From Clostridiales bacterium (lineage in GTDB: Bacteria; Bacillota; Clostridia; Oscillospirales; Acutalibacteraceae), in contig DUNN01000014.1 of assembly GCA_012839345.1 (NCBI GenBank), positions 1 through 32,403 on the forward strand: a DNA stretch of 32,403 nucleotides, written 5' to 3'. The position numbers and the translations under genes were made by a program. Below are positions 24,463 through 32,403 of this stretch, piece by piece (positions within the stretch are counted from its first letter, which is position 1; every line of letters begins with the position of its first letter). The notes under the pieces were generated by a model. The model was given only the letters and a program-made list of their open reading frames with translations, was not told the origin of the DNA and did no database searches.

Positions 24463-25449
24463 GTGAAAAGTTCTAACACCCAAATCATGACCGAAAAGGC
24501 CGGTTCCGCGCGCAGTGTGGGCACAGTTTCCGGTGCACTTCATTCGGCAGCGAAACGAATGCGAAAAAGCTGGGGACTGTATGTGTTGCTTCTCCCGGCA
24601 TTGATTCTGCTGGTCTGTTTTGCTTATATCCCAATGTACGGAGTGTTAATCGCATTTAAGAACTACCGGAACACCCTTGGGATTTTGGGCAGCGCATGGG
24701 CAAACCCATGGTACAAATATTTTCTTATGTTCTTTAAGTCTTATCAGTTCTGGCCCGCCATTCAGAACACACTGATCATCAGCCTGTATGGTCTGGTTGC
24801 TTCTTTTCCCCTGCCAATTCTAATGGCTCTGTTCATCAATCAGATGCGGGCCAAACGATTTAAGCGGATGTTCCAAACGGTTTCTTACCTGCCGCACTTT
24901 ATCTCTACCGTGGTGATGGTCGGCCTGATTCTAATTCTTCTGTCACCAAGCTCCGGGCTGGTGGGCGGATTCTACAAACTGATCGGGCAGGAGCCACCGA
25001 ATCTGATGGGCAGTGCGAACGCATTCAGTAGCATTTATGTCTGGACGGACGTGTGGCAGCACACCGGATGGGACAGCATCATTTACGTAGCAGCACTTTC
25101 CGCCGTCGACCCCACCCTGTATGAGGCAGCCACCGTGGATGGTGCCAACCGTTGGCAGAAAATGCGGTACATGGACCTGCCGATGCTGATGCCCACCGCC
25201 GTAATTCTTCTGATTATGCGGGTTGGTAATATTATGGGCCTTGGGTTTGAAAAGATTTATTTGATGCAGAACGATCTGAACATCGCCGCAAGCGAAATCA
25301 TTTCCACCTATGTGTACAAAATCGGCATTATCAGCAGCCAGTACAGCTATTCCGCCGCAATCAGCCTGTTTAACACCATTATCAATCTGATCCTGTTAGT
25401 CACGGTAAACCAAATTTCCAAAAGACTCAGTGACAACAGTCTGTGGTAA
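24463..25449 (+). CDS. LplB-type carbohydrate ABC permease (GH31 operon)
   Basis: Membrane permease of 328 residues with a 35-residue cytoplasmic N-tail (rich in Ser, Ala and Arg) before the hallmark WGLYVLLLPALILLVCFAYI. The EAA-type loop TLYEAATVDGANRWQKMRYM (about 222-241) binds the ATPase. The GTG start at 24463 is supported by GGAGGAGG nine nucleotides upstream. It is the first gene of the operon and 12 bp from the YtcP-type partner. It belongs to the same LplB class as the permease at 16876 (shared membrane motifs, EAA loop and RLSDNSLW-like C-terminus), suggesting duplication or repeated acquisition of the same transporter type. Confidence 0.93.
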   Translation: MKSSNTQIMTEKAGSARSVGTVSGALHSAAKRMRKSWGLYVLLLPALILLVCFAYIPMYGVLIAFKNYRNTLGILGSAWANPWYKYFLMFFKSYQFWPAIQNTLIISLYGLVASFPLPILMALFINQMRAKRFKRMFQTVSYLPHFISTVVMVGLILILLSPSSGLVGGFYKLIGQEPPNLMGSANAFSSIYVWTDVWQHTGWDSIIYVAALSAVDPTLYEAATVDGANRWQKMRYMDLPMLMPTAVILLIMRVGNIMGLGFEKIYLMQNDLNIAASEIISTYVYKIGIISSQYSYSAAISLFNTIINLILLVTVNQISKRLSDNSLW

Positions 25450-25461
25450 AGAGAGGTACAT

Positions 25462-26367
25462 ATGGCAGAACAAGTTTTTAAGAACAGAAAAAACTCATCC
25501 GGTTCCGATACCGTCTTTAATTTCATCATGTATGGTCTGGCGGTTCTCTGCCTGATTATTATCCTTTATCCGCTGTATTTTATTGTGATTGCCTCGTTCA
25601 GCGACCCTTCCGCCGTAGCGAATGGATACGTCTGGTTTTACCCAAAAGGATTCACTTTGGAGGGCTATCAGGAACTGATGAAGCAGGATAACCTTTGGGT
25701 CGGCTACCGCAATACCATCCTGTATACAGCGGTGGGCACACTGATCGGACTTGCCGTGAATATTCCGGCTGCCTATGCACTTTCCTGGAAAGACTTATTC
25801 GGGAAAAAACTGCTTACATTTCTTTTCCTCTTTACCATGTTCTTCAGTGGCGGGCTGGTTCCCACTTACCTGACGGTTCAGCAGTTCCACCTTTACAACA
25901 CGTTTTGGGTTATGGTTCTGCCTTTTTCGGTTTCCGTCTACAACATTATTGTAGCCCGCACATTCTTCCAGTCCAGTATTCCCGCGGATCTTTGGGACGC
26001 GGCTCAGATTGACGGATGCGGCACTCTGCGCTATTTTTTCCAAATTGTCCTACCGCTTTCGAAAGCGATTCTAGCCGTTTTGGGCCTGTGGATCGCGGTG
26101 TGGATCTGGAATTCCTATTTCAACGCGCTGATTTACCTGAAAGACCAAGCGCTTTACCCGCTTCAACTGATTTTGCGGAACATTTTGGTAACCAACCAAA
26201 TGCAGTCAGCCATGGGGACCGGGGAGGCCGCGCAAATTGCGCTGCGCCGGGCGAATCTGCTGCGTTACTCAGCAATCATCGTTTCCACTGTCCCCATTAT
26301 GTGCATTTACCCATTTGTACAGAAATACTTCAATCAAGGTGTTATGATCGGTGCAGTGAAGGGGTAA
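25462..26367 (+). CDS. YtcP-type carbohydrate ABC permease (GH31 operon)
   Basis: Membrane permease of 301 residues, partner of the LplB-type subunit 12 bp upstream. It has a first segment at about 22-42, the loop DLWDAAQIDGCGTLRYFFQI (about 176-195, EAA-type) and the C-terminus GVMIGAVKG typical of YtcP/MalG subunits. GAGAGG precedes the ATG. It is followed after 45 bp by the binding-protein gene. As with the other two transporters here, no ATPase gene is present, so a common ATPase elsewhere in the genome is expected (inference). Confidence 0.93.
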   Translation: MAEQVFKNRKNSSGSDTVFNFIMYGLAVLCLIIILYPLYFIVIASFSDPSAVANGYVWFYPKGFTLEGYQELMKQDNLWVGYRNTILYTAVGTLIGLAVNIPAAYALSWKDLFGKKLLTFLFLFTMFFSGGLVPTYLTVQQFHLYNTFWVMVLPFSVSVYNIIVARTFFQSSIPADLWDAAQIDGCGTLRYFFQIVLPLSKAILAVLGLWIAVWIWNSYFNALIYLKDQALYPLQLILRNILVTNQMQSAMGTGEAAQIALRRANLLRYSAIIVSTVPIMCIYPFVQKYFNQGVMIGAVKG

Positions 26368-26412
26368 GTCCCGTAGCTGATACGATATAATCAAAGAAGG
26401 AGAGAGTTGTAA

Positions 26413-28050
26413 ATGAGTACCAGATCAAAATGGATCAGTCTGATTCTGGCAGGAGCTATTTGTGCGACATCTCTTGCTGGATGCAGCGGCGGCGGAGCAG
26501 CCGGATCCTCCGGCAGCAAAGATGCGTCGAATTCCACGTCAAGCACCGCTTCACAGAGAAACTTTCACAATGAAGGGATGCCGATTGTTGACCAACCCCT
26601 TACCCTAAAAGTACTGACCACCCGCTGGGGCAGCATGGGTGATTCCTTTACCAAGAACCAATGGCTGGTTGATTTAGAGAAAAATTCGAACGTCAAAATC
26701 GAATGGCAGGTACAGTCCCTGAACGACTGGAGCGAACAGAAGTCCATTATGCTGGCCAGCGGCCAGTTGCCAGACGTAATCTTCGGTGACCAAACCTTTT
26801 CCTCGGAAGACATTGTAAACAATCTGGATTTTTTCCTCCAGCTGGACGATTTGATTGACCAGTATATGCCGAACTATAAAAAGGCCATAGAGGAACTGCC
26901 CAAGCTGAAACAGGTTTCCACCTTCCCAGATGGAAAGATGTATTCCATGGCGAAAAATCTTCCGGCCCGTCCAACTATCCGCAATCAGCCAATCATCAAC
27001 AAGACTTGGCTTGATAAACTGGGATTAAAGGTACCGACCACCATTGACGAGCTGGAAACCGTTCTGAAAGCTTTTAAGGATAAAGATCCCAACGGAAACG
27101 GCAAAAAGGACGAAATCCCGATTGCAGGCGCAGTAAAAGGTGTGGAAACGGATCTGCTGAACCCATTTGGCATCACGGATGCCTATGACAACGGATTTAT
27201 CCTGCAGGATGGCAAACCGGTGTATTACCGTGCCACGGAAGCCTATAAAGAGGGCGTAAAGTGGCTGAACAAACTCTATTCAGAAGGCCTGATTGACAAG
27301 GAATCCTTCACACAGGACAGCACGATGCTTTCCGCTAAACAGCAGGATGCAAATGCTGCGCGCGTCGGCTTTACCTATCAGTGGACTCCGGACGCCGTCT
27401 TTGGCAAATGGAGCAACCAGTACATGGCCATTGAGCCCATCTCAGGTCCGGATGGGAAGCGGTATGCCGGTGGCGACCCCGACGGATACAGCAGCATTAT
27501 GCGCAACGAGGTTGAAATTGCAAAATCCTGTAAGACGCCGGAAATCGCCGCCCGCTGGGTTGACCAGTTCTACACCGGCGAAGCGAGCATCCAGAACTTC
27601 TGGGGTGCCATCGGAACAGTCATTCAGAAGAACAGCGATGGCACCTATGAACTGAAAAACCCGCCGCAGGGCACCAGCGCAGATGCCTGGTATTGGGACC
27701 AAAGCCTGCGTGATTTTGGTCCAAAATATGTGTCGAAGGACTTCCAGTCCAAACTGAAGCTTTCCTCCAATAGTGGCGACGGTCTCAAGCTGGAAATCGC
27801 CAAACTGGGCGAACAGTATGTAACTCAGCCGTTCCCGGATGTGATGCATACTTCGGAGGAATACTCTGAACTGCCCAACCTGAAAACAGACATTGATAAA
27901 TACGCTGCCAAGATGTTCGCCCAGTGGGTCACAAAAGGCGGCGTTGACAACGACTGGAACGCCTATATTCAAAAACTGAACGACATGGGCCTGCAAAAAT
28001 ACGAGCAAATTCAGACCGATGCCTATAATCGCTATCTCAGCGTAAAGTAA
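26413..28050 (+). CDS. LplA-type extracellular solute-binding lipoprotein (GH31 operon)
   Basis: Exported binding protein of 545 residues. MSTRSKWISLILAGAICATS is a signal peptide ending in the lipobox LAGC (Cys23), followed by a Gly/Ser-rich linker. The large LplA-type fold is indicated by the size and by stretches such as DPNGNGKKDEIPI (about 220-232), a Ca-binding-like loop common in this class. GGAG precedes the ATG. It is the third gene of the operon, before the GH31 gene, and would deliver an oligosaccharide cleaved by that enzyme. A strong hairpin follows the stop codon. The exact ligand is unknown; an alpha-xylosylated or alpha-glucosylated oligosaccharide is possible (inference). Confidence 0.93.
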   Translation: MSTRSKWISLILAGAICATSLAGCSGGGAAGSSGSKDASNSTSSTASQRNFHNEGMPIVDQPLTLKVLTTRWGSMGDSFTKNQWLVDLEKNSNVKIEWQVQSLNDWSEQKSIMLASGQLPDVIFGDQTFSSEDIVNNLDFFLQLDDLIDQYMPNYKKAIEELPKLKQVSTFPDGKMYSMAKNLPARPTIRNQPIINKTWLDKLGLKVPTTIDELETVLKAFKDKDPNGNGKKDEIPIAGAVKGVETDLLNPFGITDAYDNGFILQDGKPVYYRATEAYKEGVKWLNKLYSEGLIDKESFTQDSTMLSAKQQDANAARVGFTYQWTPDAVFGKWSNQYMAIEPISGPDGKRYAGGDPDGYSSIMRNEVEIAKSCKTPEIAARWVDQFYTGEASIQNFWGAIGTVIQKNSDGTYELKNPPQGTSADAWYWDQSLRDFGPKYVSKDFQSKLKLSSNSGDGLKLEIAKLGEQYVTQPFPDVMHTSEEYSELPNLKTDIDKYAAKMFAQWVTKGGVDNDWNAYIQKLNDMGLQKYEQIQTDAYNRYLSVK

Positions 28051-28063
28051 TCACGGTTGAATG

Positions 28064-28090
28064 GAGAGCGGGCCATACCGGCCCGCTCTC
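28064..28090 (+). other. GC-rich hairpin between binding-protein and GH31 genes
   Basis: GAGAGCGGGCC (28064-28074) and GGCCCGCTCTC (28080-28090) form a perfect 11-bp stem with a 5-nt loop, 13 bp past the binding-protein stop. Only GCTTCTTCC follows, so it is a weak terminator or 3' stabiliser that would keep GH31 expression below that of the binding protein. Confidence 0.8.
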
Positions 28091-28154
28091 GCTTCTTCCT
28101 GCGCCTGACTGTTTTCCGCAGGCATGAAATAAAACAAAATTGAGGGTATAAATC

Positions 28155-30542
28155 ATGTATAACATACAAAAACCGGAATACTGTCCATACGCAAGAAAAG
28201 AGTCTGTTGTGCAGGGGGAAAATTACCGTTTTTCCATTCTTACTCCGTTCCTGATCCGGCTGGAATACGACCCTACAGGGAGATTCGAAGACCACGCCAC
28301 ACAGGTAGTGCTGAACCGGGACTTTCCAGTTCCCGATTATGAGGTCATAGAAGAAAACGGATGTCTGGAGTTGCGTACAGCGGGATTTCTGCTCACCTAC
28401 TACCCCGATCAGGGATTTACACCCAGCGGCCTGCAGATTAAGGCCGCCGGGAATTACAGCCTGCACCATTCCGTCTGGCATTTTGGTGAAATCCCCGAGG
28501 ATTTGGGTGGAACTGCGCGCACACTGGATAATGCAGACGGTACCATCCCGCTGGGCCACGGTATTCAATCGAGGAACGGCTGGTCGCTGCTGGAGGATAC
28601 CGCATCGCTGCTTCTGACTGAAGACGGTTGGGTTCGAAGACGACCGGACGGTGAAAAAAACGACCTCTATTTTTTTGCCTACGGTCACGATTATTTCGGC
28701 TGCCTGAAAGATTACTACCACCTAACCGGTTACCCTCCCCTCCTGCCGCGTTACGCGCTGGGAAACTGGTGGAGCCGGTATCACCGGTACACCGAAGCGG
28801 AATACAAAGCCCTGATGGAACGATTCGAAGCAGAAAAAATCCCGTTTACCGTTGCTGTTCTAGATATGGACTGGCATCTGACCGAGGTTGATCCCCGCTA
28901 CGGAACCGGCTGGACCGGATACACCTGGAATCGAGACCTGTTTCCCCACCCCGATGAATTTTTAAGCTGGCTTCATGAAAAGGGGCTGAAGGTTACCCTG
29001 AACATCCACCCCGCCGATGGAGTCCGCCCGTTCGAGGACTGCTATTCCGCTATGGCCAAAGCACTTGGCATAAATCCAGCGAGAAAAGAGACCATCCGTT
29101 TCAACATCACCGACCAAAAGGTTCTGGCAGTCTGGCTAGAGCAGGTGCTGCATCCGCTGGAAAAGCAAGGTGTCGACTTTTGGTGGATTGACTGGCAGCA
29201 GGGCACTTACAGTGATGTTCCGGGACTAGACCCGCTCTGGATTTTAAACCATTACTGCTACCTTGACCATTGCCGCAAAAAAGAAGGCCCCTTGATTCTT
29301 TCCCGCTATGCCGGTCCGGGAAGCCACCGCTACCCAGTCGGTTTTTCCGGCGACACCGTGATTTCGTGGAAATCACTCGCATTTCAGCCCTACTTTACGG
29401 CCGTCGCTGCCAACATTGGATACGGGTGGTGGAGCCACGACATCGGCGGGCATATGAACGGGATAAAAGACTATGAGCTAGCAACGCGCTGGATTCAGTT
29501 CGGCGCATTTTCCCCCATTATGCGCCTGCACAGTTCTTCCAGCCCGTTTAACAGCAAAGAGCCCTGGCAGTACAGGCCGGAATCCTGCCGGATTATGAAA
29601 GAATTTTTGCGGCTGCGCCATCGGATGCTGCCATACCTGTATACGATGAATCGGTTGAGCTGCCGGGACGGACTTCCACTGGTTTATCCCTTGTATTACC
29701 GTCATCCGGAAAACTGGGAAGCATACGAGATCCCAAACGAATATTTCTTTGGTACTCAGCTGATTGTCTGCCCCATTACGGAGCCGATGGACCGGTCCCT
29801 CGGAACCGCAAAATTCAAGGGATGGCTTCCGGAAGGAATCTGGTACGATGTTTTCACTGGAATGAGCTACACCGGCGGACGACGCATCGATTTTTACCGG
29901 CCGCTGGAATCCATTCCTGTGCTCGCCAGAGCAGGGGCAATTATTCCGCTGTCCATGGAAGAAGGCAATTCGATAGAAAATCCGAAAGAGCTGGAGCTTT
30001 TGGTTTTCGCAGGCGAAAGCGGCAGCTTCCATCTTTATGAGGATGACGCAAACGCAGGCGATGAAGATCGATGGGTGGACACCCAGCTTTCCTTCGTCTG
30101 GGGTAAAGTCTCCTGTTTTACAGTTCACCCAGCGGTGGGAAATCTTGCTGCACTTCCCGAACAGCGTACGTACTCCGTTGTTTTCACCGGTCTGGGGAAC
30201 GAGGCGGTTCCCACGGTGACCGTAAATAGAAAGCTGATTTCGTTTGAAAGGGACTTTGACGCGAAGGCCGACAAGCTTCGGATCACCGTCAAAAACGTGC
30301 CCGTGCAGGCAGAGTTAAGCATTCTGCTGAAAAATTCAGCTCTAGCAGAGCATTTCCCGGATGCTGCCCTGTTCGATTTCCTGAATCGTGCACAGATTTC
30401 ATATTCCCTTAAGGATGCAATTTATCACTGCATAAATCAGCGAATGAACGGAAGAGACCTTCCCTATATTTTGAGCGACCTCAAAACCATGGAACTGCCC
30501 ACAGAACTGTTTGGAAATTTGTGCGAATTTCTGCTCCGTTGA
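28155..30542 (+). CDS. GH31 family alpha-glycosidase
   Basis: Intracellular enzyme of 795 residues (no signal peptide) in GH31, a family of alpha-glucosidases, alpha-xylosidases and related enzymes. An N-terminal beta-sandwich (about 1-190) precedes the barrel (about 195-540), which has LDMDWHLTE, the nucleophile Asp346 in WWIDWQQG and the acid/base Asp400 in GFSGDT, followed by WWSHDIGGH and beta domains (about 545-720). WWIDWQQG differs from the more common WxDMNE type, so it belongs to a less typical subfamily and specificity should not be assumed. GAGGG lies upstream of the ATG. It is the last gene of the LacI-controlled operon and would act on the imported oligosaccharide. The C-terminal 75 residues (LKDAIYHCINQRMNGRD and beyond) look helical, beyond the core. 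Confidence 0.93.
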   Translation: MYNIQKPEYCPYARKESVVQGENYRFSILTPFLIRLEYDPTGRFEDHATQVVLNRDFPVPDYEVIEENGCLELRTAGFLLTYYPDQGFTPSGLQIKAAGNYSLHHSVWHFGEIPEDLGGTARTLDNADGTIPLGHGIQSRNGWSLLEDTASLLLTEDGWVRRRPDGEKNDLYFFAYGHDYFGCLKDYYHLTGYPPLLPRYALGNWWSRYHRYTEAEYKALMERFEAEKIPFTVAVLDMDWHLTEVDPRYGTGWTGYTWNRDLFPHPDEFLSWLHEKGLKVTLNIHPADGVRPFEDCYSAMAKALGINPARKETIRFNITDQKVLAVWLEQVLHPLEKQGVDFWWIDWQQGTYSDVPGLDPLWILNHYCYLDHCRKKEGPLILSRYAGPGSHRYPVGFSGDTVISWKSLAFQPYFTAVAANIGYGWWSHDIGGHMNGIKDYELATRWIQFGAFSPIMRLHSSSSPFNSKEPWQYRPESCRIMKEFLRLRHRMLPYLYTMNRLSCRDGLPLVYPLYYRHPENWEAYEIPNEYFFGTQLIVCPITEPMDRSLGTAKFKGWLPEGIWYDVFTGMSYTGGRRIDFYRPLESIPVLARAGAIIPLSMEEGNSIENPKELELLVFAGESGSFHLYEDDANAGDEDRWVDTQLSFVWGKVSCFTVHPAVGNLAALPEQRTYSVVFTGLGNEAVPTVTVNRKLISFERDFDAKADKLRITVKNVPVQAELSILLKNSALAEHFPDAALFDFLNRAQISYSLKDAIYHCINQRMNGRDLPYILSDLKTMELPTELFGNLCEFLLR

Positions 30543-30564
30543 TTCGATCGATTAAAATTCATAA

Positions 30565-30612
30565 GCGGGCTGCTCCAAAACAAAAGTTTTGCAGCAGCTC
30601 GCTTTCCTTTTT
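30565..30612 (+). terminator. terminator of the GH31 operon
   Basis: GCGGGCTGCT (30565-30574) pairs with AGCAGCTCGC (30593-30602) with one G:U, and an inner AAAAC/GTTTT stem extends it. TTTCCTTTTTT follows. It lies 22 bp after the GH31 stop and between convergent genes. Confidence 0.85.
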
Positions 30613-30631
30613 TCATTCTGCCGTTTTACTT

Positions 30632-31417
30632 TTATGCTATTACTAGTGATAAAATATGCCGCACTGCCTCCGCAAAGCCGTCTGCGCCTTTTTGCCTGGT
30701 CACGTAAGTCGGCAGGTGACGCAGCTGCCCAATAAACGAAAGAATGTTCGCCACCGCACAGCTGTTGGGAAACGCTTCAAACATTGGCTCGTCGTTTGGA
30801 GAATCGCCGAAAAAGATACAGCGTTCTTTCATATTCTCCTCCCGCAGTACGCTTTGAAAAAACAACTTCGCCATGGCGCGCTTATTATAATCCCCGAACC
30901 ATGTATTCACATGGATGGAGCTGATTTTCGCCTGCGCACCCAGTGAAACGCAGATTTGACGGATTTTTTCAGCGGCTTCCAGCCCAAGTTTCGGTTCGTC
31001 CTCATTAAAATCTATGGCTAGATCGTAAATGCGTGCAAACTGATCGCGCGCCACGCGGCACCCGGGCACACCGGCTAGGCAGGCCTGCCGGACTGCCTCC
31101 AGCTTCGCGCGGACTTCCGGCCCTGCAACGGACGGGTGAACGAGCGTCCGGATTTTTGAGCCTTCCCAATAATAAACAAACGCTCCGTTTTCCCCGATGA
31201 CCGCCCGCACCGGCCACTCCCGGATAATCAGGTCACACCATCCGGCGGGCCTGCCCGTCACCGGAATCACTTCGAATCCGCTTTTGTGCAGATCCCACAG
31301 CGCCGCATACGATTCTTTGGTCAGCTTCCCGTTCGTCGTAATTGTATCGTCAATATCGCAAAGCACGTATTTCAGTTTGGCTGCCCCGGCAGCATCCAGC
31401 TCTTCCATTGGTTTCAT
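30632..31417 (-). CDS. HAD-family phosphatase (Cof/IIB type)
   Basis: Cytoplasmic haloacid-dehalogenase phosphatase of 261 residues. Motif I is CDIDDTIT with nucleophile Asp21 and Asp23, motif II TGRPAG (about 55-60), and motif IV GDSPND (about 203-208), with a type IIB cap between. This group dephosphorylates small sugar phosphates or other metabolites; the substrate is not readable here. It may clear sugar phosphates, fitting the sugar locus, or be unrelated. GGGGAGGGG lies before the ATG. It has a consensus promoter and is divergent from the SGNH hydrolase gene. An in-frame ATG nine bases downstream is an alternative start. Confidence 0.9.
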   Translation of the reverse strand: MKPMEELDAAGAAKLKYVLCDIDDTITTNGKLTKESYAALWDLHKSGFEVIPVTGRPAGWCDLIIREWPVRAVIGENGAFVYYWEGSKIRTLVHPSVAGPEVRAKLEAVRQACLAGVPGCRVARDQFARIYDLAIDFNEDEPKLGLEAAEKIRQICVSLGAQAKISSIHVNTWFGDYNKRAMAKLFFQSVLREENMKERCIFFGDSPNDEPMFEAFPNSCAVANILSFIGQLRHLPTYVTRQKGADGFAEAVRHILSLVIA

Positions 31418-31469
31418 TGTTTTCCCCTCCCCTGCTCTCGCAAAATCCTAAGCGGTTTGTCTGCTCGTT

Positions 31470-31498
31470 ATTATAAGCAGATCGGGTTCTTCTGTCAA
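31470..31498 (-). promoter_or_regulatory. consensus sigma-A promoter of the HAD gene
   Basis: On the minus strand TTGACA (complement of 31493-31498) and TATAAT (complement of 31470-31475) are separated by 17 bp, a perfect match to the consensus in both boxes and spacing. The leader is about 45 nt. Confidence 0.88.
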
Positions 31499-31520
31499 AC
31501 GCTGTGCTGGGAATTTCTTC

Positions 31521-31548
31521 TTGATGTAGCCTCCCTGTCTGTTATAAT
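31521..31548 (+). promoter_or_regulatory. promoter of the SGNH hydrolase gene
   Basis: TTGATG (31521-31526) and TATAAT (31543-31548) are 16 bp apart. Transcription would begin near 31555, directly at the ribosome binding site GGGAG (31556-31560), so the leader is very short. Confidence 0.65.
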
Positions 31549-31570
31549 AGGGAACGGGAGATGGTTCAAA

Positions 31571-32227
31571 TTGGAACTGAAAAATAAGAAGATTAACTTT
31601 TTAGGCGACAGCATTACAGAGGGCGTGGGCGTTTCCTGTGAAGAACACATCTATTTAAATATTCTGAAAAAGGAAGCCGGGCTTGCCGAAGCGCGGAATT
31701 ACGGCATCAGCGGAACCAGAATCGCTGCTCAGCTTCACCCGGAACACCCGGACTGGGATCAGGATTTCATTTCACGGGTGGAAACGATGGAAGATGACGC
31801 GGATGCGGTTGTGGTATTCGGCGGGACCAACGATTACGGCCACGGTGATGCACCCTTGGGCGATTTTTCCGACCGTACGCCCTATACCTTTTACGGCGCC
31901 TGCCATGTGTTGCTGGAAAAACTGATTCAGAAATACCCGTCCGGCACCATTGTGGTCATGACGCCCCTGCACCGGCTTGGGGAGGAAGACCCAAAAGGCG
32001 ACGGCAGCAAAGCCGTCGGCACGGCGCCCCTTTCCGTTTATGTCGGCATTCTAAAAGAGGTCGCACAGTATTACGCCGTTCCGGTGCTGGATTTGTACGC
32101 CGTCAGCGGGATTCAGCCCTGCGTGCCCGTTTTGCAGGAACGCTTCTGCCCGGACGGGTTGCATCCTAACGACGAGGGACACAAGCGGATTGCCGCGCGG
32201 CTGAAAGGCTTTTTGCAGACGCTTTGA
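31571..32227 (+). CDS. SGNH/GDSL hydrolase family esterase
   Basis: Cytoplasmic esterase or lipase-like hydrolase of 218 residues. Block I is FLGDSITEG with the nucleophile Ser at about residue 12, the Gly block is NYGISGTRIA, the Asn block GGTNDYG (about 84-90) and the last block DGLHPNDEGH with the catalytic Asp and His near residue 195. No signal peptide is present. I chose TTG 31571: GGGAG lies upstream and the promoter at 31521 would exclude longer forms; the open frame begins at 31286 but its extra residues are antisense to the HAD gene. It could be an acetyl esterase acting on imported sugars (inference from context). Confidence 0.88.
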   Translation: MELKNKKINFLGDSITEGVGVSCEEHIYLNILKKEAGLAEARNYGISGTRIAAQLHPEHPDWDQDFISRVETMEDDADAVVVFGGTNDYGHGDAPLGDFSDRTPYTFYGACHVLLEKLIQKYPSGTIVVMTPLHRLGEEDPKGDGSKAVGTAPLSVYVGILKEVAQYYAVPVLDLYAVSGIQPCVPVLQERFCPDGLHPNDEGHKRIAARLKGFLQTL

Positions 32228-32252
32228 AGGATGCCACTGCAGTATAGCAAAA

Positions 32253-32276
32253 TAACCGGCATTTTCATGCCGGTTA
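32253..32276 (+). other. perfect hairpin after the SGNH gene
   Basis: TAACCGGCAT (32253-32262) and ATGCCGGTTA (32267-32276) form a perfect 10-bp stem with a 4-nt loop. No T-run follows; a second hairpin with a T-run lies 9 bp further on, so the two probably act together. Confidence 0.65.
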
Positions 32277-32284
32277 CAGCCTGT

Positions 32285-32316
32285 CGAAAAAGTCCAGTGA
32301 AAGCTGGGCTTTTTCG
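32285..32316 (+). terminator. intrinsic terminator after the SGNH gene
   Basis: CGAAAAAGTCCAG (32285-32297) pairs with CTGGGCTTTTTCG (32304-32316) with one G:U, loop of 6 nt. The T-run is within the distal arm of the stem, giving a plausible bidirectional terminator. Confidence 0.75.
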
Positions 32317-32351
32317 TTGTAAAATGGTAAAATATAGACAGGTGATGAAAG

Positions 32352-32403
32352 ATGCTGGAACGGGAAAAACTACGCAGAGATGCAGTGGAATTTGTGAATA
32401 CAG
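32352..32403 (+). CDS. N-terminus of an unidentified protein, cut by the window edge
   Basis: ATG 32352 is preceded by AGGTGA (32340-32345) and stays open for 17 codons to the window edge, reading MLEREKLRRDAVEFVNT, an amphipathic charged start. The length is too short to recognise a family. An out-of-frame ATG at 32344 also stays open to the edge but has a poorer ribosome binding site. Confidence 0.4.
   Translation, partial: MLEREKLRRDAVEFVNT

Noticed and set aside
31286..31570. Upstream extension of the SGNH hydrolase
   Set aside because: These codons are antisense to the HAD gene and to two promoters; the domain starts right after TTG 31571.
1..32403. CRISPR arrays, tRNA or rRNA genes, insertion sequences, phage attachment sites
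   Set aside because: I saw no regularly spaced repeats, no tRNA-like cloverleaf, no rRNA sequence and no transposase or integrase frame.

Overview
The window reads as the chromosome of a Gram-positive anaerobe of the Bacillota, most likely class Clostridia (inference). Supporting signs are GGAGG-type ribosome binding sites, TTG and GTG starts, sigma-A-type promoters, intrinsic terminators with U-tracts, lipoprotein binding proteins with Ser/Ala-rich linkers, LplB/YtcP-type sugar permeases and a DUF6143-like gene. I saw no rRNA, tRNA, CRISPR array, phage gene or insertion sequence. Almost everything concerns uptake and breakdown of plant oligosaccharides, above all glucuronic-acid-substituted xylan, so the window looks like a Gram-positive polysaccharide utilisation region.

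Layout. 1-1119: a terminator and a SAM methyltransferase. 1131-5693 (minus strand): a LacI-type regulator, a lipoprotein binding protein and two CUT1 permeases, i.e. a sugar importer without its own ATPase or hydrolase. Two identical 14-bp operator palindromes lie 72 bp apart upstream of the regulator. 5812-8586: an AT-rich spacer with a candidate 22-codon ORF, an L,D-transpeptidase, a decayed gene relic and a DUF6143-like gene whose 5' end looks frameshifted. 8692-10777: an SDR dehydrogenase and a 2-keto-3-deoxygluconate kinase; the kinase has a strong promoter followed by a leader with a terminator hairpin. 10916-11773: a cupin-AraC regulator.

12014-17796 (minus strand): the operon permease, permease, binding lipoprotein, GH67 alpha-glucuronidase. 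This is the known aldouronate import-and-cleavage arrangement. Glucuronate released by GH67 would pass through the hexuronate pathway to 2-keto-3-deoxygluconate, the substrate of the nearby kinase. 18385-22670 (minus strand): a SASA-type carbohydrate esterase and a GH2 glycosidase, likely co-transcribed. 23050-24051: a second LacI regulator, divergent from 24463-30542 (plus strand), which encodes permease, permease, binding lipoprotein and a GH31 alpha-glycosidase. The GH31 operon has a perfect GTTAACGTTAAC operator at its predicted transcription start and a degenerate copy in the regulator's own leader.

30632-32227: divergent HAD phosphatase and SGNH hydrolase genes. The first codons of another gene run off the right edge.

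No wholly new system is evident. The points most worth checking are the kdgK leader, the paired LacI operators, the hairpin found after all three binding-protein genes, the DUF6143 frameshift with the neighbouring relic, and the small ORF with a terminator-like hairpin downstream of a LacI operator.
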